A DNA stretch of 64,000 bases from Ktedonosporobacter rubrisoli (GTDB lineage Bacteria; Chloroflexota; Ktedonobacteria; Ktedonobacterales; Ktedonobacteraceae). Made by a program: the position numbers and the translations under genes. Below, piece after piece: positions 8,018 through 16,226 of the stretch (position 1 is the stretch's first letter; the number at the start of each line of letters is the position of its first letter). The stretch spans positions 9,858,001 through 9,922,000 of the forward strand of contig NZ_CP035758.1 in the NCBI RefSeq assembly GCF_004208415.1, given 5' to 3'. The notes under the pieces were generated by a model. The model was not told the DNA's origin. It saw nothing but the letters and a program-made list of their open reading frames with translations, and did no database searches.

Positions 8018-8962
8018 ATGAGCAAAGTTATGAAACATAAAATCATCCTCGACTGCGATCCTGGCCATGATGACGCTATAGCGATTCTGCTGGCCGCTCA
8101 TCATCCTGCTATTGAACTTCTAGCTATTACCACGGTTGCGGGCAATCAGTCTGTGACTAAAACCACGAGTAATGCGCTGAAAGTATGTTCGCTGGCGGGT
8201 ATTCGCGGTGTGCCCATTGCTATGGGGATGGATCGCCCGCTCTTACGCCCTGCACGCTATGCTGCAGATATCCATGGTGAATCCGGACTGGATGGTCCAC
8301 ATATTCCCGCACCCACGCTTGAACCTGTCGCGCAGCATGGCGTCGATCTTATCATTGAGCTCTTGCTTAACTCTGCTGGGGATATCACGCTTGTCCCGAC
8401 CGGGCCGCTTACTAATATTGCTACTGCTATTCGCCGTGAGCCGCAGATTCTCCCCAAAATTAAGGCCATCTCACTGATGGGGGGAGCTATTGGTCTGGGA
8501 AACACAACACCCTCTGCTGAATTTAATATCTGGGCCGACCCTGAGGCAGCAGCTATCGTCTTTGGCTGTGGCCGCCCTATTACGATGGTGCCTCTTGAGG
8601 TGACGCATCAAGCTCTGGCAACCAAAGAGGTGCTCCATCGTCTGCGAGAAGCGCGTCGTACGGTGGCTACTTTTGCCGCTGATTTGCTGGTATTTTTCGC
8701 TGAAACATATCATAAAGTATTTGGCTTCGTCGATCCTCCTGTACATGATCCATGCGCGGTCGCTGCGCTCATTGAGCCTGAGATTATTCAGGCGCGCATG
8801 ATGCATGTTGCAGTAGAGACAACTGGTGAGTGGACGGTAGGACGTACCGTTTGTGATGTGTACGGGAAGTTGGGAAATGAAAGCCAGGTACGCGTAGGGT
8901 ATGGCTTGAACGTTCCGCGCTTCTGGGATATGTTAATTGAGACGCTGCTAACTTACGATTAA
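8018..8962 (+). CDS. Inosine-uridine preferring nucleoside hydrolase
   Basis: The enzyme hydrolyses ribonucleosides to base and ribose. The 314-residue protein has the hallmark IILDCDPGHDDAIAILLA (calcium-binding Asp cluster) at the N-terminus. It also has LVPTGPLTNIATAIRREP and ISLMGGAIGLGNTTPSAEFNIWADPEAA in the middle, and VDPPVHDPCAVAALIEPE near the C-terminus, where the Asp is a calcium ligand. A start at 8018 or at the Met 12 bases downstream is possible. It is transcribed away from the pfk-deoB operon across a 200-base shared promoter region. Its ribose could enter the same pathway after phosphorylation. Confidence 0.94.
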   Translation: MSKVMKHKIILDCDPGHDDAIAILLAAHHPAIELLAITTVAGNQSVTKTTSNALKVCSLAGIRGVPIAMGMDRPLLRPARYAADIHGESGLDGPHIPAPTLEPVAQHGVDLIIELLLNSAGDITLVPTGPLTNIATAIRREPQILPKIKAISLMGGAIGLGNTTPSAEFNIWADPEAAAIVFGCGRPITMVPLEVTHQALATKEVLHRLREARRTVATFAADLLVFFAETYHKVFGFVDPPVHDPCAVAALIEPEIIQARMMHVAVETTGEWTVGRTVCDVYGKLGNESQVRVGYGLNVPRFWDMLIETLLTYD

Positions 8963-9286
8963 AGACCTTAAGGCGCACAAGCAGACAAGCTCTATTTCGA
9001 GAGGCGCGTAGATCGCCAAGAAGAGAGAGCGGCATCACCCGTTCCTTTTCTTTGAGTTGTGCGAGGACCTTGAGACTAGAGCGAGCTCTCTTGCCAGCGG
9101 CTTTAAGGATAAGGATCATCACCGGCTCCCCATATTTTTCTCCTCAACGGCTCTGTGCGAGGATTATGAACTGGAGGCCGGTGATAGCTAATTGGCTCGC
9201 CTCCGGCTTGATGGCCTGCGCTGAGCTTGCCAACTAATACGGCCGGAGCCGTAGCTTTGCCATTTTGCTATACGGTATTACAATAT
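8963..9286. other. Intergenic region with hairpins, no gene
   Basis: No credible gene is seen. GGAGGC (9173-9178) can pair with GCCTCC (9199-9204). ACGGC-CGGA-GCCGT (9239-9252) is a compact hairpin just past the stop of the minus-strand CoxG-like gene and may terminate it. Open frames here lack ribosome binding sites. Confidence 0.4.
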
Positions 9287-9733
9287 TTACTTGGTAATAG
9301 CTGTATTGAGATTCTTTAGAAATGTCGTGAGCGAGTGTTTGAAAACCTCCTGAAAAATAGGATTATCGACAAAGGCGATCAGACCGGTGAGCTCAATATG
9401 TGCCTCATAGGCAAGTAGCGAGCCCGTAGCTGTATCGCTCAGATGCAGATGTATTCTGGCATCAATCGTGCCTCCTATGTTTCCCTGGCGCCCAGCCTGT
9501 AGGACCAGATTTTCCGGTTCCTGCTGCTCAAGTATGTCTACAGCTATATCGTAAGGTCCCTGTAAACCTGGAAGCGGAACAGGTGAGGCGACGCGCACTT
9601 TCATGCGGTTAGGATTGGGATACCAGACTTCCGTGCAGCCAGGAATGCTTGACTGCATGATAGATGGGTCGAGTAAAGCTTTAAACACTTTCTCACGAGG
9701 AGCTTGAAATTCGTATGAATTTTTAATATCCAT
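9287..9733 (-). CDS. CoxG-like SRPBCC domain protein (carbon monoxide dehydrogenase subunit G family)
   Basis: The 148-residue protein has the CoxG form of the START/SRPBCC fold: NSYEFQAPREKVFKALLDPSIMQSSIPGCTEV at the N-terminus, GNIGGTIDARIHLHLSD in the middle, then a C-terminal helix EVFKHSLTTFLKNL. In aerobic CO oxidisers CoxG helps place or mature the molybdenum dehydrogenase; related proteins accompany other molybdenum hydroxylases. Here it is six bases downstream of a MOSC-domain gene. It lacks the long C-terminal membrane tail of classic CoxG. The molybdenum hydroxylase large subunit in this window lies 30 kb away, so the partnership is only suggested. Confidence 0.85.
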   Translation of the reverse strand: MDIKNSYEFQAPREKVFKALLDPSIMQSSIPGCTEVWYPNPNRMKVRVASPVPLPGLQGPYDIAVDILEQQEPENLVLQAGRQGNIGGTIDARIHLHLSDTATGSLLAYEAHIELTGLIAFVDNPIFQEVFKHSLTTFLKNLNTAITK

Positions 9734-9739
9734 GCGCTA

Positions 9740-10297
9740 CTAATCCTTCTTGCTTGCTTGAAGTTGTGCAGGAACCTCAACCTGGTCTCTGACCAGCTCG
9801 GAGTCATCAAAAAAGGAGGAATAGGGATACAATCTCTCTATTTCGTCTCCAGGACGTATGATTCCCGCGGTCAGAATTTGCGCGCGCAAACCCCCTCTGT
9901 GGATCAGGCCTGTCAGCACGTTATGATGGGTCAGCTGCGCGATATGAAAACAGGGTTCACAAAGACGAATACCGCGCAGAACGACTTCGCCGACACGGAA
10001 CTCGTGCTGTACCAGGTGATTAAGGGGTACATCACGGGTTACGATATTACGACGTGCCTCCCCTGGCGTGAAATGTGCAAGCTCAGGATATTCCCGATTA
10101 AGCGCTTGAATTGTTTCAAGCTCGATCAGCGTTAACTCGTGGCTCGGGCCATGGTGCGGTGAAAAATGGCCGGTTCCGAGATAGTAACGATCTCCCTCTA
10201 TGCCTCGCCCAGGCACCGTATGCGCTTCGGTAATTGTGCGCATTGGTTGCCCTTCAGCTGGAGTGATATGAAGGGAGATAACAGTTCCTTTCCACAT
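9740..10297 (-). CDS. MOSC domain protein
   Basis: The 185-residue protein is a stand-alone MOSC (molybdenum cofactor sulfurase C-terminal-like) domain: VPGRGIEGDRYYLGTGHFS, LTLIELETIQALN, ARRNIVTRDVPLNHLV, and the conserved Cys region IRLCEPCFHI. MOSC proteins bind molybdenum cofactor or carry sulfur through this Cys. The start has GAAAGGTAG just upstream. The gene is followed after six bases by the CoxG-like gene, so both may serve maturation of a molybdenum enzyme. The 300-base stretch before it is rich in small hairpins. Confidence 0.92.
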   Translation of the reverse strand: MWKGTVISLHITPAEGQPMRTITEAHTVPGRGIEGDRYYLGTGHFSPHHGPSHELTLIELETIQALNREYPELAHFTPGEARRNIVTRDVPLNHLVQHEFRVGEVVLRGIRLCEPCFHIAQLTHHNVLTGLIHRGGLRAQILTAGIIRPGDEIERLYPYSSFFDDSELVRDQVEVPAQLQASKKD

Positions 10298-10557
10298 AGC
10301 TACCTTTCTAGATGAAAGAATTTGTGAGTCGTCGTGGTGAATGTGGTTCAGGCTATTGTCCTACTATTGTAAATTATAGCTCTTGAATGTGCAGATGCTA
10401 TGCTGGGTCTGGTTGAGAATCCGTGGATATCTAAAAAAACCGGTAAAGAGAATATTACCGCTGCAGCAAGAGGTAGGATTGAGTGAGGCTTAATTATCTC
10501 TTGCTTCTAAATCTCTCTAAGCAAGAGAAACGGGTAAAACCGTAAGAAATCATATTA
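10298..10557 (-). promoter_or_regulatory. Hairpin-rich leader upstream of the MOSC gene
   Basis: There is no gene here. CGGTAA-agagaata-TTACCG lies at 10441-10460. CTCTTGCTT (10498-10506) pairs with AAGCAAGAG (10519-10527). ACGG-GTAAAA-CCGT follows near 10530. Read from the minus strand these would lie in the 5' leader of the MOSC-coxG genes. The molybdenum-cofactor riboswitch consensus was not recognised. Confidence 0.3.
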
Positions 10558-10593
10558 AAGCATTGCCCTTATATTGTGTTAAGGACAATGCTT
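10558..10593 (-). terminator. Terminator-like hairpin after cysE
   Basis: AAGCATTGcCCTTA (10558-10571) pairs with TAAGGaCAATGCTT (10580-10593), with one mismatch. It begins five bases past the cysE stop, and TTTAATAT follows on the minus strand. Confidence 0.65.
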
Positions 10594-10597
10594 GTAG

Positions 10598-11341
10598 TTA
10601 GATTTGATAATCCATTTCCCAGGGATCTTTACCTCCCCAGCCCTGGGTTAATTCCTGATGCTTCTGAAGCGGTTCGCCGCCCTTCATCAGTAATTCTGTT
10701 GGTTTAGCGGCGACCACCGAATTGGGAGGCACCGATTCGAGTACCAGGGCCATGGCGCCAATTCTGCTGCCCTTGCCAATGATGATAGGGCCTAGAATGG
10801 CAGCTCCTACGCCGATGGACACGTCATCTTCAATGGTAGGATGACGTTTTTGTTGACGTCCAGGACTGGGACGCCACCAGCCCGTAGCGCCGAGGGTAAC
10901 CTGGTGATAGAGCATGACGTTGTTACCGATAACTGCGGTTTCACCAATGACGATGCCTGCTCCATGGTCGATAAAGAAACGCTTACCAATCTCTGCACCG
11001 GGATGAATCTCTATGCCACCTGTAATAAAGCGGGCAAACTGTGAGATCAAGCGTGGCAGAAGAGGAACGTGCGCTTTATAAAGCGCGTGCGCAATACGAT
11101 GATAGATAATAGCCCACAAGCCTTGATAGAGCAGCGCCTCGAAGATATTGCTACACGCTGGATCTTTTTCGAAGATCACATCGATGGCGTCAGGCCATCT
11201 TGTTTTGCGGCGTGGAGTTTGACCGGGGGCAGGTATTTGTACTCCCGGGGGAAGTTCTGGTAGCTGCGCAAGGTCAGCTTCGGTACTTAGTTGCTCGTTA
11301 TACTCTGTATCTGCTGAAATGCCCTGTGATCCGTGCGACAT
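10598..11341 (-). CDS. cysE: Serine O-acetyltransferase
   Basis: CysE acetylates serine to O-acetylserine, the usual acceptor for cysteine synthesis. The frame is open for another 90 codons upstream. I chose the internal ATG at 11341 (MSHGSQG...) because AAAGGA lies upstream and the extension has no CysE similarity. The 247-residue protein has the CysE order: an N-terminal helical part (DAIDVIFEKDPACSNIFEALLYQGLWAIIYHRIAHALY), then the hexapeptide-repeat helix (GGIEIHPGAEIGKRFFIDHGAGIVIGETAVIG) with the catalytic DHG. The C-terminal part holds TIEDDVSIGVGAAILGPI. The gene is far from the sulfur-carrier cysteine operon at 45-48 kb, so the genome seems to have both an acetylserine and a carrier-protein branch. 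Confidence 0.94.
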   Translation of the reverse strand: MSHGSQGISADTEYNEQLSTEADLAQLPELPPGVQIPAPGQTPRRKTRWPDAIDVIFEKDPACSNIFEALLYQGLWAIIYHRIAHALYKAHVPLLPRLISQFARFITGGIEIHPGAEIGKRFFIDHGAGIVIGETAVIGNNVMLYHQVTLGATGWWRPSPGRQQKRHPTIEDDVSIGVGAAILGPIIIGKGSRIGAMALVLESVPPNSVVAAKPTELLMKGGEPLQKHQELTQGWGGKDPWEMDYQI

Positions 11342-11574
11342 GCTGGATAGTATCCTTTTCTCTACTAACCCTGGCTTTTTCCATTCTACTTGGAGTGTAT
11401 GGCAGGCATCTCTGCTTGTCAAGGGGAAAACTGCAAAGCTCTGCCTTGTCGTCTCGTCTATCATTGCGCAGTTCGGCATCGCGACAAGAAACCGCCGCCT
11501 GGGTGAAGTCTCGCCGTAGAACGAAGCTTGGCTGGTATAATGTGTATGGTAGCATCGGTTTGCTCTTGTTAGCA

Positions 11575-11601
11575 GCCGGCATAGGGAAAAAATATGCCGG
11601 C
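11575..11601. repeat. Perfect 9-bp hairpin between cysE and tRNA-His
   Basis: GCCGGCATA (11575-11583) pairs with TATGCCGGC (11593-11601) around a purine-rich loop. It could be in the cysE 5' leader (minus strand) or a small plus-strand transcript. An extended -10 sequence, TGGTATAAT, lies upstream on the plus strand near 11532-11540. There is no T-tract. Confidence 0.4.
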
Positions 11602-11662
11602 CGCTTGTCATGGCATGCGTGGTAATTATTTACGGATTTTAAGAAAAAGCCCTGTCTGACTA

Positions 11663-11691
11663 TTGACAATTCGCAAGAGGTCCGCTATACT
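11663..11691 (+). promoter_or_regulatory. Sigma-70 type promoter of tRNA-His
   Basis: TTGACA (11663-11668), a 17-base spacer, then TATACT (11686-11691). The tRNA begins 24 bases after the -10 hexamer. Confidence 0.8.
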
Positions 11692-11714
11692 GGCGGTGTG
11701 TTGAGGAAACACAT

Positions 11715-11788
11715 GGTGACCGTAGCTCAATCGGCAGAGCTCTGGATTGTGGCTCCAGCGGTTGTGGGTTCAAGCCCCATCGGTCACC
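11715..11788 (+). tRNA. tRNA-His (anticodon GTG)
   Basis: The acceptor stem GTGACCG (11716-11722) pairs with CGGTCAC (11781-11787). G at 11715 can act as the extra G-1 opposite C73 (11788), the histidine identity pair. The anticodon arm is CTGGA-TTGTGGC-TCCAG, giving anticodon GTG at 11749-11751. The T-arm has GGTTCAAGC. CCA is not encoded; a run of seven T follows at 11790-11796 and serves as terminator. Confidence 0.95.
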
Positions 11789-11955
11789 CTTTTTTTATTT
11801 GTATTTCTTTAGTTTCTTGCCTCCCATATTATTTCTTCTGACCGTTTCCTTGCTCAGTTTTTCCCTTCATTGCATACTCTCTCTCAGCAAGAACGAGCTT
11901 GAAAAGCAAGATGTTGCGTAAAATTGCAAACTTTCCTTGTTTTACATCTCCTCAG

Positions 11956-11984
11956 TTGAAAAGTGTAAATATCGCTATTACAAT
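11956..11984 (+). promoter_or_regulatory. Sigma-70 type promoter upstream of the CPBP gene
   Basis: TTGAAA (11956-11961), 17 bases, TACAAT (11979-11984), in an AT-rich 400-base stretch (11798-12206) that has no gene. The transcript would carry a leader of about 215 bases. Confidence 0.45.
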
Positions 11985-12206
11985 AGTACTGTCGTTTATC
12001 GTATGTTATCAATAATTTGCTAAGAGATGCTAAAATAAAATCTAAGCTTGAATAACATTCGAAAATATTCTTTGGCGAATTTTGCTTGATATACTTGTAT
12101 TAAGCCGGCTGTTGTTCTGCTGCCAAATAAACCCGGATATCCCCATCTTTTCGTTGCTTGCGCTACTTTTCTTGGTGATAAGATACACGCTTAACACGGA
12201 GGGAAA

Positions 12207-13128
12207 ATGGCTGCTGTACACAATACATCGTTAACGCCAATACCTGCTGGACGAACCGGGGCCGCGCGAAGAGAGCTTCTTATCTTTTTCGTGCTGGTTG
12301 TTTTCTTTACTGCTATTGCTTACTGGCTAATGCTGGGACTACATTGGCCCGATTATCTTCTCCTGTGGACACCTGCCATCTCGTCTATCATCGCTCGCTT
12401 GCTGCTGAGAATTGGATTTAATGATATCTCGTTTCGCTTTAAGGGAAAGTATATCCTAATTCGCTTTGTTGATGGCTGTGCTGATACCCTTGCTTGTGAA
12501 TGGATTAGCCTACGGAGCGGCATGGATATCTGGCCTTGTGCAGTTTTCAGTTCCAAGCAACATCATTCCGAAGCCGCTTCCTAATCCTGCTAATCCCATC
12601 CTGCGCTTGGGGTGGACAATGTTTCTCTCTATGACGCTAGTAACAGCGTTCTTCTCCATTTTCTTAACTCCTGGCGAGGAGATAGGCTGGCGTGGATTTA
12701 TGCTGACCCGTTTGGTCGAGGCGAAAGTGCCGGCGCCCCTCCTGGTAAGCGGGCTGATCTGGGGCCTCTTCCATGTGCCAGATATTCTGAGCGGCCAATA
12801 CAAACCAGGTGGTGGTCCGAATATCTGGCTAGCGCTAGCGCTCTTCTTTGTGTCGCTTGTGGCTTTTTCCTATTTCTTGAACTGGCTACGCCTGCGCTCT
12901 GGCAGTATCTGGCCCTGTATTCTTGCTCACGGTGCCTGGAATGCTGTTACGCAGGTGGGACTTAACCCGCTGGTTCATGGGGCTAATGCACAATTGTGGA
13001 TCGGAGAGTCAGGCATCCTCGTAGCTCTGGTTGCTGTGATTGTGATTGTAGCTTTCTATCGTCTCTGGCCGCTACGCGAAATGTTGCGCCAGCCAGAGCA
13101 GCCCATCGTCAATGGAGAGAAGGCATAA
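12207..13128 (+). pseudogene. CPBP family intramembrane metalloprotease, frameshifted
   Basis: Two overlapping frames together make one CPBP (Abi-type) membrane protease. The first starts at ATG 12207 after GGAGGGAAA and encodes an N-terminal membrane part up to about ...ISFRFKGKYILIRF. It then runs into unrelated sequence and stops at 12584. The second frame, open from 12460, continues with LMAVLIPLLVNGLAYGAAW and holds the active-site motifs. These are PGEEIGWRGFML (EExxxR), GLIWGLFHVPDIL (FxxxH) and IWPCILAHGAWNAV (HxxxN). One extra base between about 12445 and 12475 explains the break. It may be a real inactivating mutation, a sequencing error, or two coupled ORFs with a TTG start at 12466. 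CPBP proteins process membrane peptides; the target here is unknown. Confidence 0.8.
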
Positions 13129-13178
13129 GTAGCTCTATGTGAGGGCTAGAGCACAGGCAATGCTGAGATGGGAAAGGA

Positions 13179-13204
13179 CTGGGGAGAGAACATCCTCTCC
13201 CCAG
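13179..13204. terminator. Bidirectional terminator-like hairpin
   Basis: CTGGGGAGAG (13179-13188) pairs exactly with CTCTCCCCAG (13195-13204) around AACATC. It lies between the convergent CPBP (+) and kinase (-) genes. Confidence 0.75.
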
Positions 13205-13241
13205 CTTTCGTGTGTTAATGAGTAGGTCCGCTGGCCGATTA

Positions 13242-15656
13242 CTATCTAGGCCGGCCTAGATGTCTGAGCGCTACTTGCTTACGTTCTTCTATCCAGTCTC
13301 TATCTGCGTAGCCCGCGCTGAGGGCTGCTTGTAGGGCTGCCATTGCTTCCGTATAATGGCCAAGCTTATTCTGGATATCCCCCACTTCAGCGTATGTCCA
13401 ACCATCCTCTGTGTAGTTCATTGCCAGCGCCCGATTGGCTGCTTCCAGAGCTTCTGGAAGTCTACCCAGGTTATTGAGCGCCCGAGCCTTGCGCCAGTAA
13501 ATCCAGCCATCACTATAATAGCCGGCCTCTATAGCCCTGTTGATGGCTACCAACGCTTCTTCGTAGCGTCCCAGATTGCTTAAGATATAGCCCTTTTGCC
13601 CAAAGATCCAACCTCCACCTGTATAACCCAGACCAATTGCTCGCTCGCAAGCCACGAGAGCTTCTTCGTAGCGAGCGAGTTTTAAAAGTGTGCGCGCCTG
13701 CCGGCCATAGGTCCAGCCGCCGTCTGTGTAACCCATCTTGATAGAGCGGTTAAGCGTTTCCAGGGCCTCGTAGTAACGTTGGAGGAGAATATAGCAGTCT
13801 CCCATGATAGCGTAAGTCCACCCTTTTTCTGTATGGCCAAGCTTGAGCGCCTGTTTCATATTGGTAAGGGATTCCTCATAGCGTTCGAGCTGATAGAGCG
13901 AGTAGCCTATCTTGCCATAGGTCCAGCCTTTCTCGCTATATCCCTGCTCAAGTGCGAGGCGGAAGCAATCAATCGCTTTAGCATATTGCTTGAGACGATA
14001 ATAAGAGTAGCCTTTTTCGCTCTGCGTCCAGCCTGAGGAGATGTGGCCCATTTCTAGAGCTTTATCAAGGGCAACTATGGCTTCTTCATGCCTGTTCAGC
14101 TGATTGAGGGTATAGCCTATTTTGCCATAAGTCCAGCCCTCATCTGTATAGCCCATGGAGACTGCTGTTTCTAAATCTGCTAAACCCTCTTTATACTGGC
14201 CGAGCCGTGAGTGCGAGTGCCCTTTGATGGCGTAAGCCCAACCACCCTGTATATAACCAAGATTAATGGCCTCGCTAATATCTTTTAAGGCTTCTTCATT
14301 GTGTACAAGGATATAGTGGGAGTAGCCGCGCCGCCCATAAGTCCAGCCCGCGCTCGTATGGCCAAGGCGAAGCGCCTCATTATAGGCTTCGATAGCGTCT
14401 TCGTGCCTTTTTAGACCCGAAAGAGCATAGCCTTTCTGGCCATAAGTCCAGCCCTGGCTTTTATAGCCCAGGTTAAGCGCGCGCTCCAGGAGCGGAAGCG
14501 CTTCTTCATGGCGCTTATGATAGTTATGGACATAGCCCATACGCCCATAAATACGCCCATCGTGGGTATACCCCAGGTTTATCGCTTTCTGGAAAGCCAC
14601 AAGTGCTTCGTCATAGTGCTCAGAGTCGTAATAATCATTGCCTTGCTTCTGGTAGAGGATAGCTTCCTCAAGATCGAACATCTCTAAATCGTCGCTCTCG
14701 ATTTCGTCGCTGGTGATCTGCCCATTAAGTGAAGGTGAGATAGGGCCGACCTCGTTAGGAACAACTGCGGCTGCTGAAGATTCTACTTCCGATCCTCCGT
14801 CTTGCTGCTCGGGCTCAAAGGCTTCTGGGGAAGTGCTAGTTAGCTCAGCCAGGAAGGCTGCAACATCGGCATGGCGCTCATTCCGGTCTTTGGCTATGGC
14901 CTTCATGATTGCCCGGGAGATATGTTCTGGAAGATCTGCGCGGAAGGTGTTGGGAGCCTGTGGCATGACCTTTGAGTGCTGGTACCACATGTACTCGAAG
15001 CCGCCCGCGGAGCTTTGAAATGGTCGCTGACCAGTGATGAGCTCATAGGCGATGCAGCCGAGAGCATACTGATCGCTCTTTACGCTCACCATGCCTTCGA
15101 ACTGTTCGGGCGCCATGTAGACTGGCGTACCGATCACTGTCCCATATTGGGTTCCAGTTGTCGCCAGGGTAATGGCAATGCCAAAATCTGCGAGCAAAGC
15201 ATTTCCTTGAGCATCAAAAAGAATATTTTCGGGCTTAAGATCGCGATGCACTATAGATTTTTTATGTGCGAAGAAAAGCGCCTTCCCAACCTGTGTTAGG
15301 ATTGTCAGGGCCTCGTCGAGTGGAAGCTGGTGACCAGCCTGCATATGCGAGCGTAACGAGTTGCCGGCAGCATAGGTTGTGACAAGGTAAGGTGTCCCCT
15401 GTTCAATGCCAGCATCGATAACCGGCAAGATGTTGGGGTGCTTCAGCCCGCGCAGAATATGGGCCTCGCGGAAGAATTGCTCCTGCTCCCCTTTAACGTT
15501 TAAGTTCGTATGCAGAAGCTTAACTGCTACCGCTGGATCATCGCGGAAAATGACATGTCGCCCTACGTAGACGCTGCCGAATGCCCCATGGCTAATGTAG
15601 CTCATTAGAAGATAGTTGCCGATCTGTTGCCCAGTCCGTAAATCATCTCGACCCAT
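13242..15656 (-). CDS. Ser/Thr protein kinase (PknB-like) with C-terminal TPR array
   Basis: I start at ATG 15656 (MGRDDLRTGQQIG), which has GGGAGGC nine bases upstream; the frame extends 25 codons further but without a site. The 804-residue protein has an N-terminal Hanks kinase domain (about 12-275). Its motifs are a Gly loop SHGAFGSVYVG, Lys in VAVKLL, catalytic HRDLKPENILFD, DFGIA, and GTPVYMAPEQF. All catalytic residues are present. An acidic linker follows (about 280-330), then about 13 repeat units of 36 residues. The repeats are TPR-like (e.g. RYEEALVAINRAIEAGY) but each inter-repeat turn carries an unusual GWTYG-type signature (GWTYGKIGY, GWAYAIKGH, GWIFGQKGY). No membrane segment is seen, so it is probably cytoplasmic, with the TPR part as a protein-binding scaffold. 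Confidence 0.93.
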   Translation of the reverse strand: MGRDDLRTGQQIGNYLLMSYISHGAFGSVYVGRHVIFRDDPAVAVKLLHTNLNVKGEQEQFFREAHILRGLKHPNILPVIDAGIEQGTPYLVTTYAAGNSLRSHMQAGHQLPLDEALTILTQVGKALFFAHKKSIVHRDLKPENILFDAQGNALLADFGIAITLATTGTQYGTVIGTPVYMAPEQFEGMVSVKSDQYALGCIAYELITGQRPFQSSAGGFEYMWYQHSKVMPQAPNTFRADLPEHISRAIMKAIAKDRNERHADVAAFLAELTSTSPEAFEPEQQDGGSEVESSAAAVVPNEVGPISPSLNGQITSDEIESDDLEMFDLEEAILYQKQGNDYYDSEHYDEALVAFQKAINLGYTHDGRIYGRMGYVHNYHKRHEEALPLLERALNLGYKSQGWTYGQKGYALSGLKRHEDAIEAYNEALRLGHTSAGWTYGRRGYSHYILVHNEEALKDISEAINLGYIQGGWAYAIKGHSHSRLGQYKEGLADLETAVSMGYTDEGWTYGKIGYTLNQLNRHEEAIVALDKALEMGHISSGWTQSEKGYSYYRLKQYAKAIDCFRLALEQGYSEKGWTYGKIGYSLYQLERYEESLTNMKQALKLGHTEKGWTYAIMGDCYILLQRYYEALETLNRSIKMGYTDGGWTYGRQARTLLKLARYEEALVACERAIGLGYTGGGWIFGQKGYILSNLGRYEEALVAINRAIEAGYYSDGWIYWRKARALNNLGRLPEALEAANRALAMNYTEDGWTYAEVGDIQNKLGHYTEAMAALQAALSAGYADRDWIEERKQVALRHLGRPR

Positions 15657-15908
15657 TGTCGATCTGCCTCCCATTTCTGCGGATGTGAGTAGCGCTGGAT
15701 GGTCGCCAGTTGATACGACTGCTCTCAGCACCTCTGCTATGCTTTCCCACTTAAGAGGTTTACTACTGTTGTATATACTTGACTGGCACGATATTATGTT
15801 GCATTTTGCATGCTCTATTATTATGAAGATTCTGGATACACACTTTTGTGTTTTGTGCCTACCAGAATATATATTCTGTAAAGTATGATGGCAATTGTAT
15901 TGCAGAAA

Positions 15909-16090
15909 ATGAGTGCCAATCGTAGTATTACAGTTTCGCTACAGGAAAATCTTACTCATTTCGACGCCTTAGCCGAAACGGTCCCAGTTTCTTTAAGAGC
16001 GAGATCGTTAATAGTATATCCGATATAGGCATGATAGGGAATTCTGCTATTACTAGTCCAGTTACTACGTCACAAATTTTGCGGCATTAA
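15909..16090 (+). pseudogene. Decayed ribbon-helix-helix (CopG-like) gene, possible antitoxin relic
   Basis: ATG 15909 opens a frame reading SANRSITVSLQENLTHFDAL followed by AETVP, which has the beta strand and first helix pattern of RHH proteins (ITV.L.E.L...DALAE). This frame stops at 16028. A second frame from about 15984 reads SFFKSEIVNSISDIGMIG, matching the second RHH helix (S.SEIVN.I), and ends at 16090. One frameshift joins them. There is no clear ribosome binding site and no toxin gene next to it. The rest of 15657-16505 has no gene. Confidence 0.4.
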
Positions 16091-16183
16091 CTTCCATTAT
16101 GGTGTGGAGAGGCGAATTTGGGGAGGAATTGGCACCAGTGTCTCTGGCACATCTAGCTCTCAACAGGCAGGTTGGGATTGAAG

Positions 16184-16226
16184 GCATTCAGATGCCAGTA
16201 GTGATTTCCCTATGGCACCTGAATGC
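16184..16226 (+). repeat. Inverted repeat upstream of the LysR gene
   Basis: GCATTCAGATGCCA (16184-16197) pairs with TGGCACCTGAATGC (16213-16226), 13 of 14 positions, with a 15-base loop. It could be a terminator-like structure or the trace of a small element. No T-tract follows. Confidence 0.5.

Noticed and set aside
10298..10597. Molybdenum-cofactor riboswitch
   Set aside because: Hairpins are present, but I could not match them to the known Moco motif.
11200..11625. 141-residue plus-strand frame overlapping cysE
   Set aside because: It is largely antisense to cysE and has no protein-like pattern or site.
13242..14680. Regularly spaced repeats that could suggest a CRISPR array
   Set aside because: The repeats are coding, 108 bp long and diverged at the DNA level. 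They encode TPR units.
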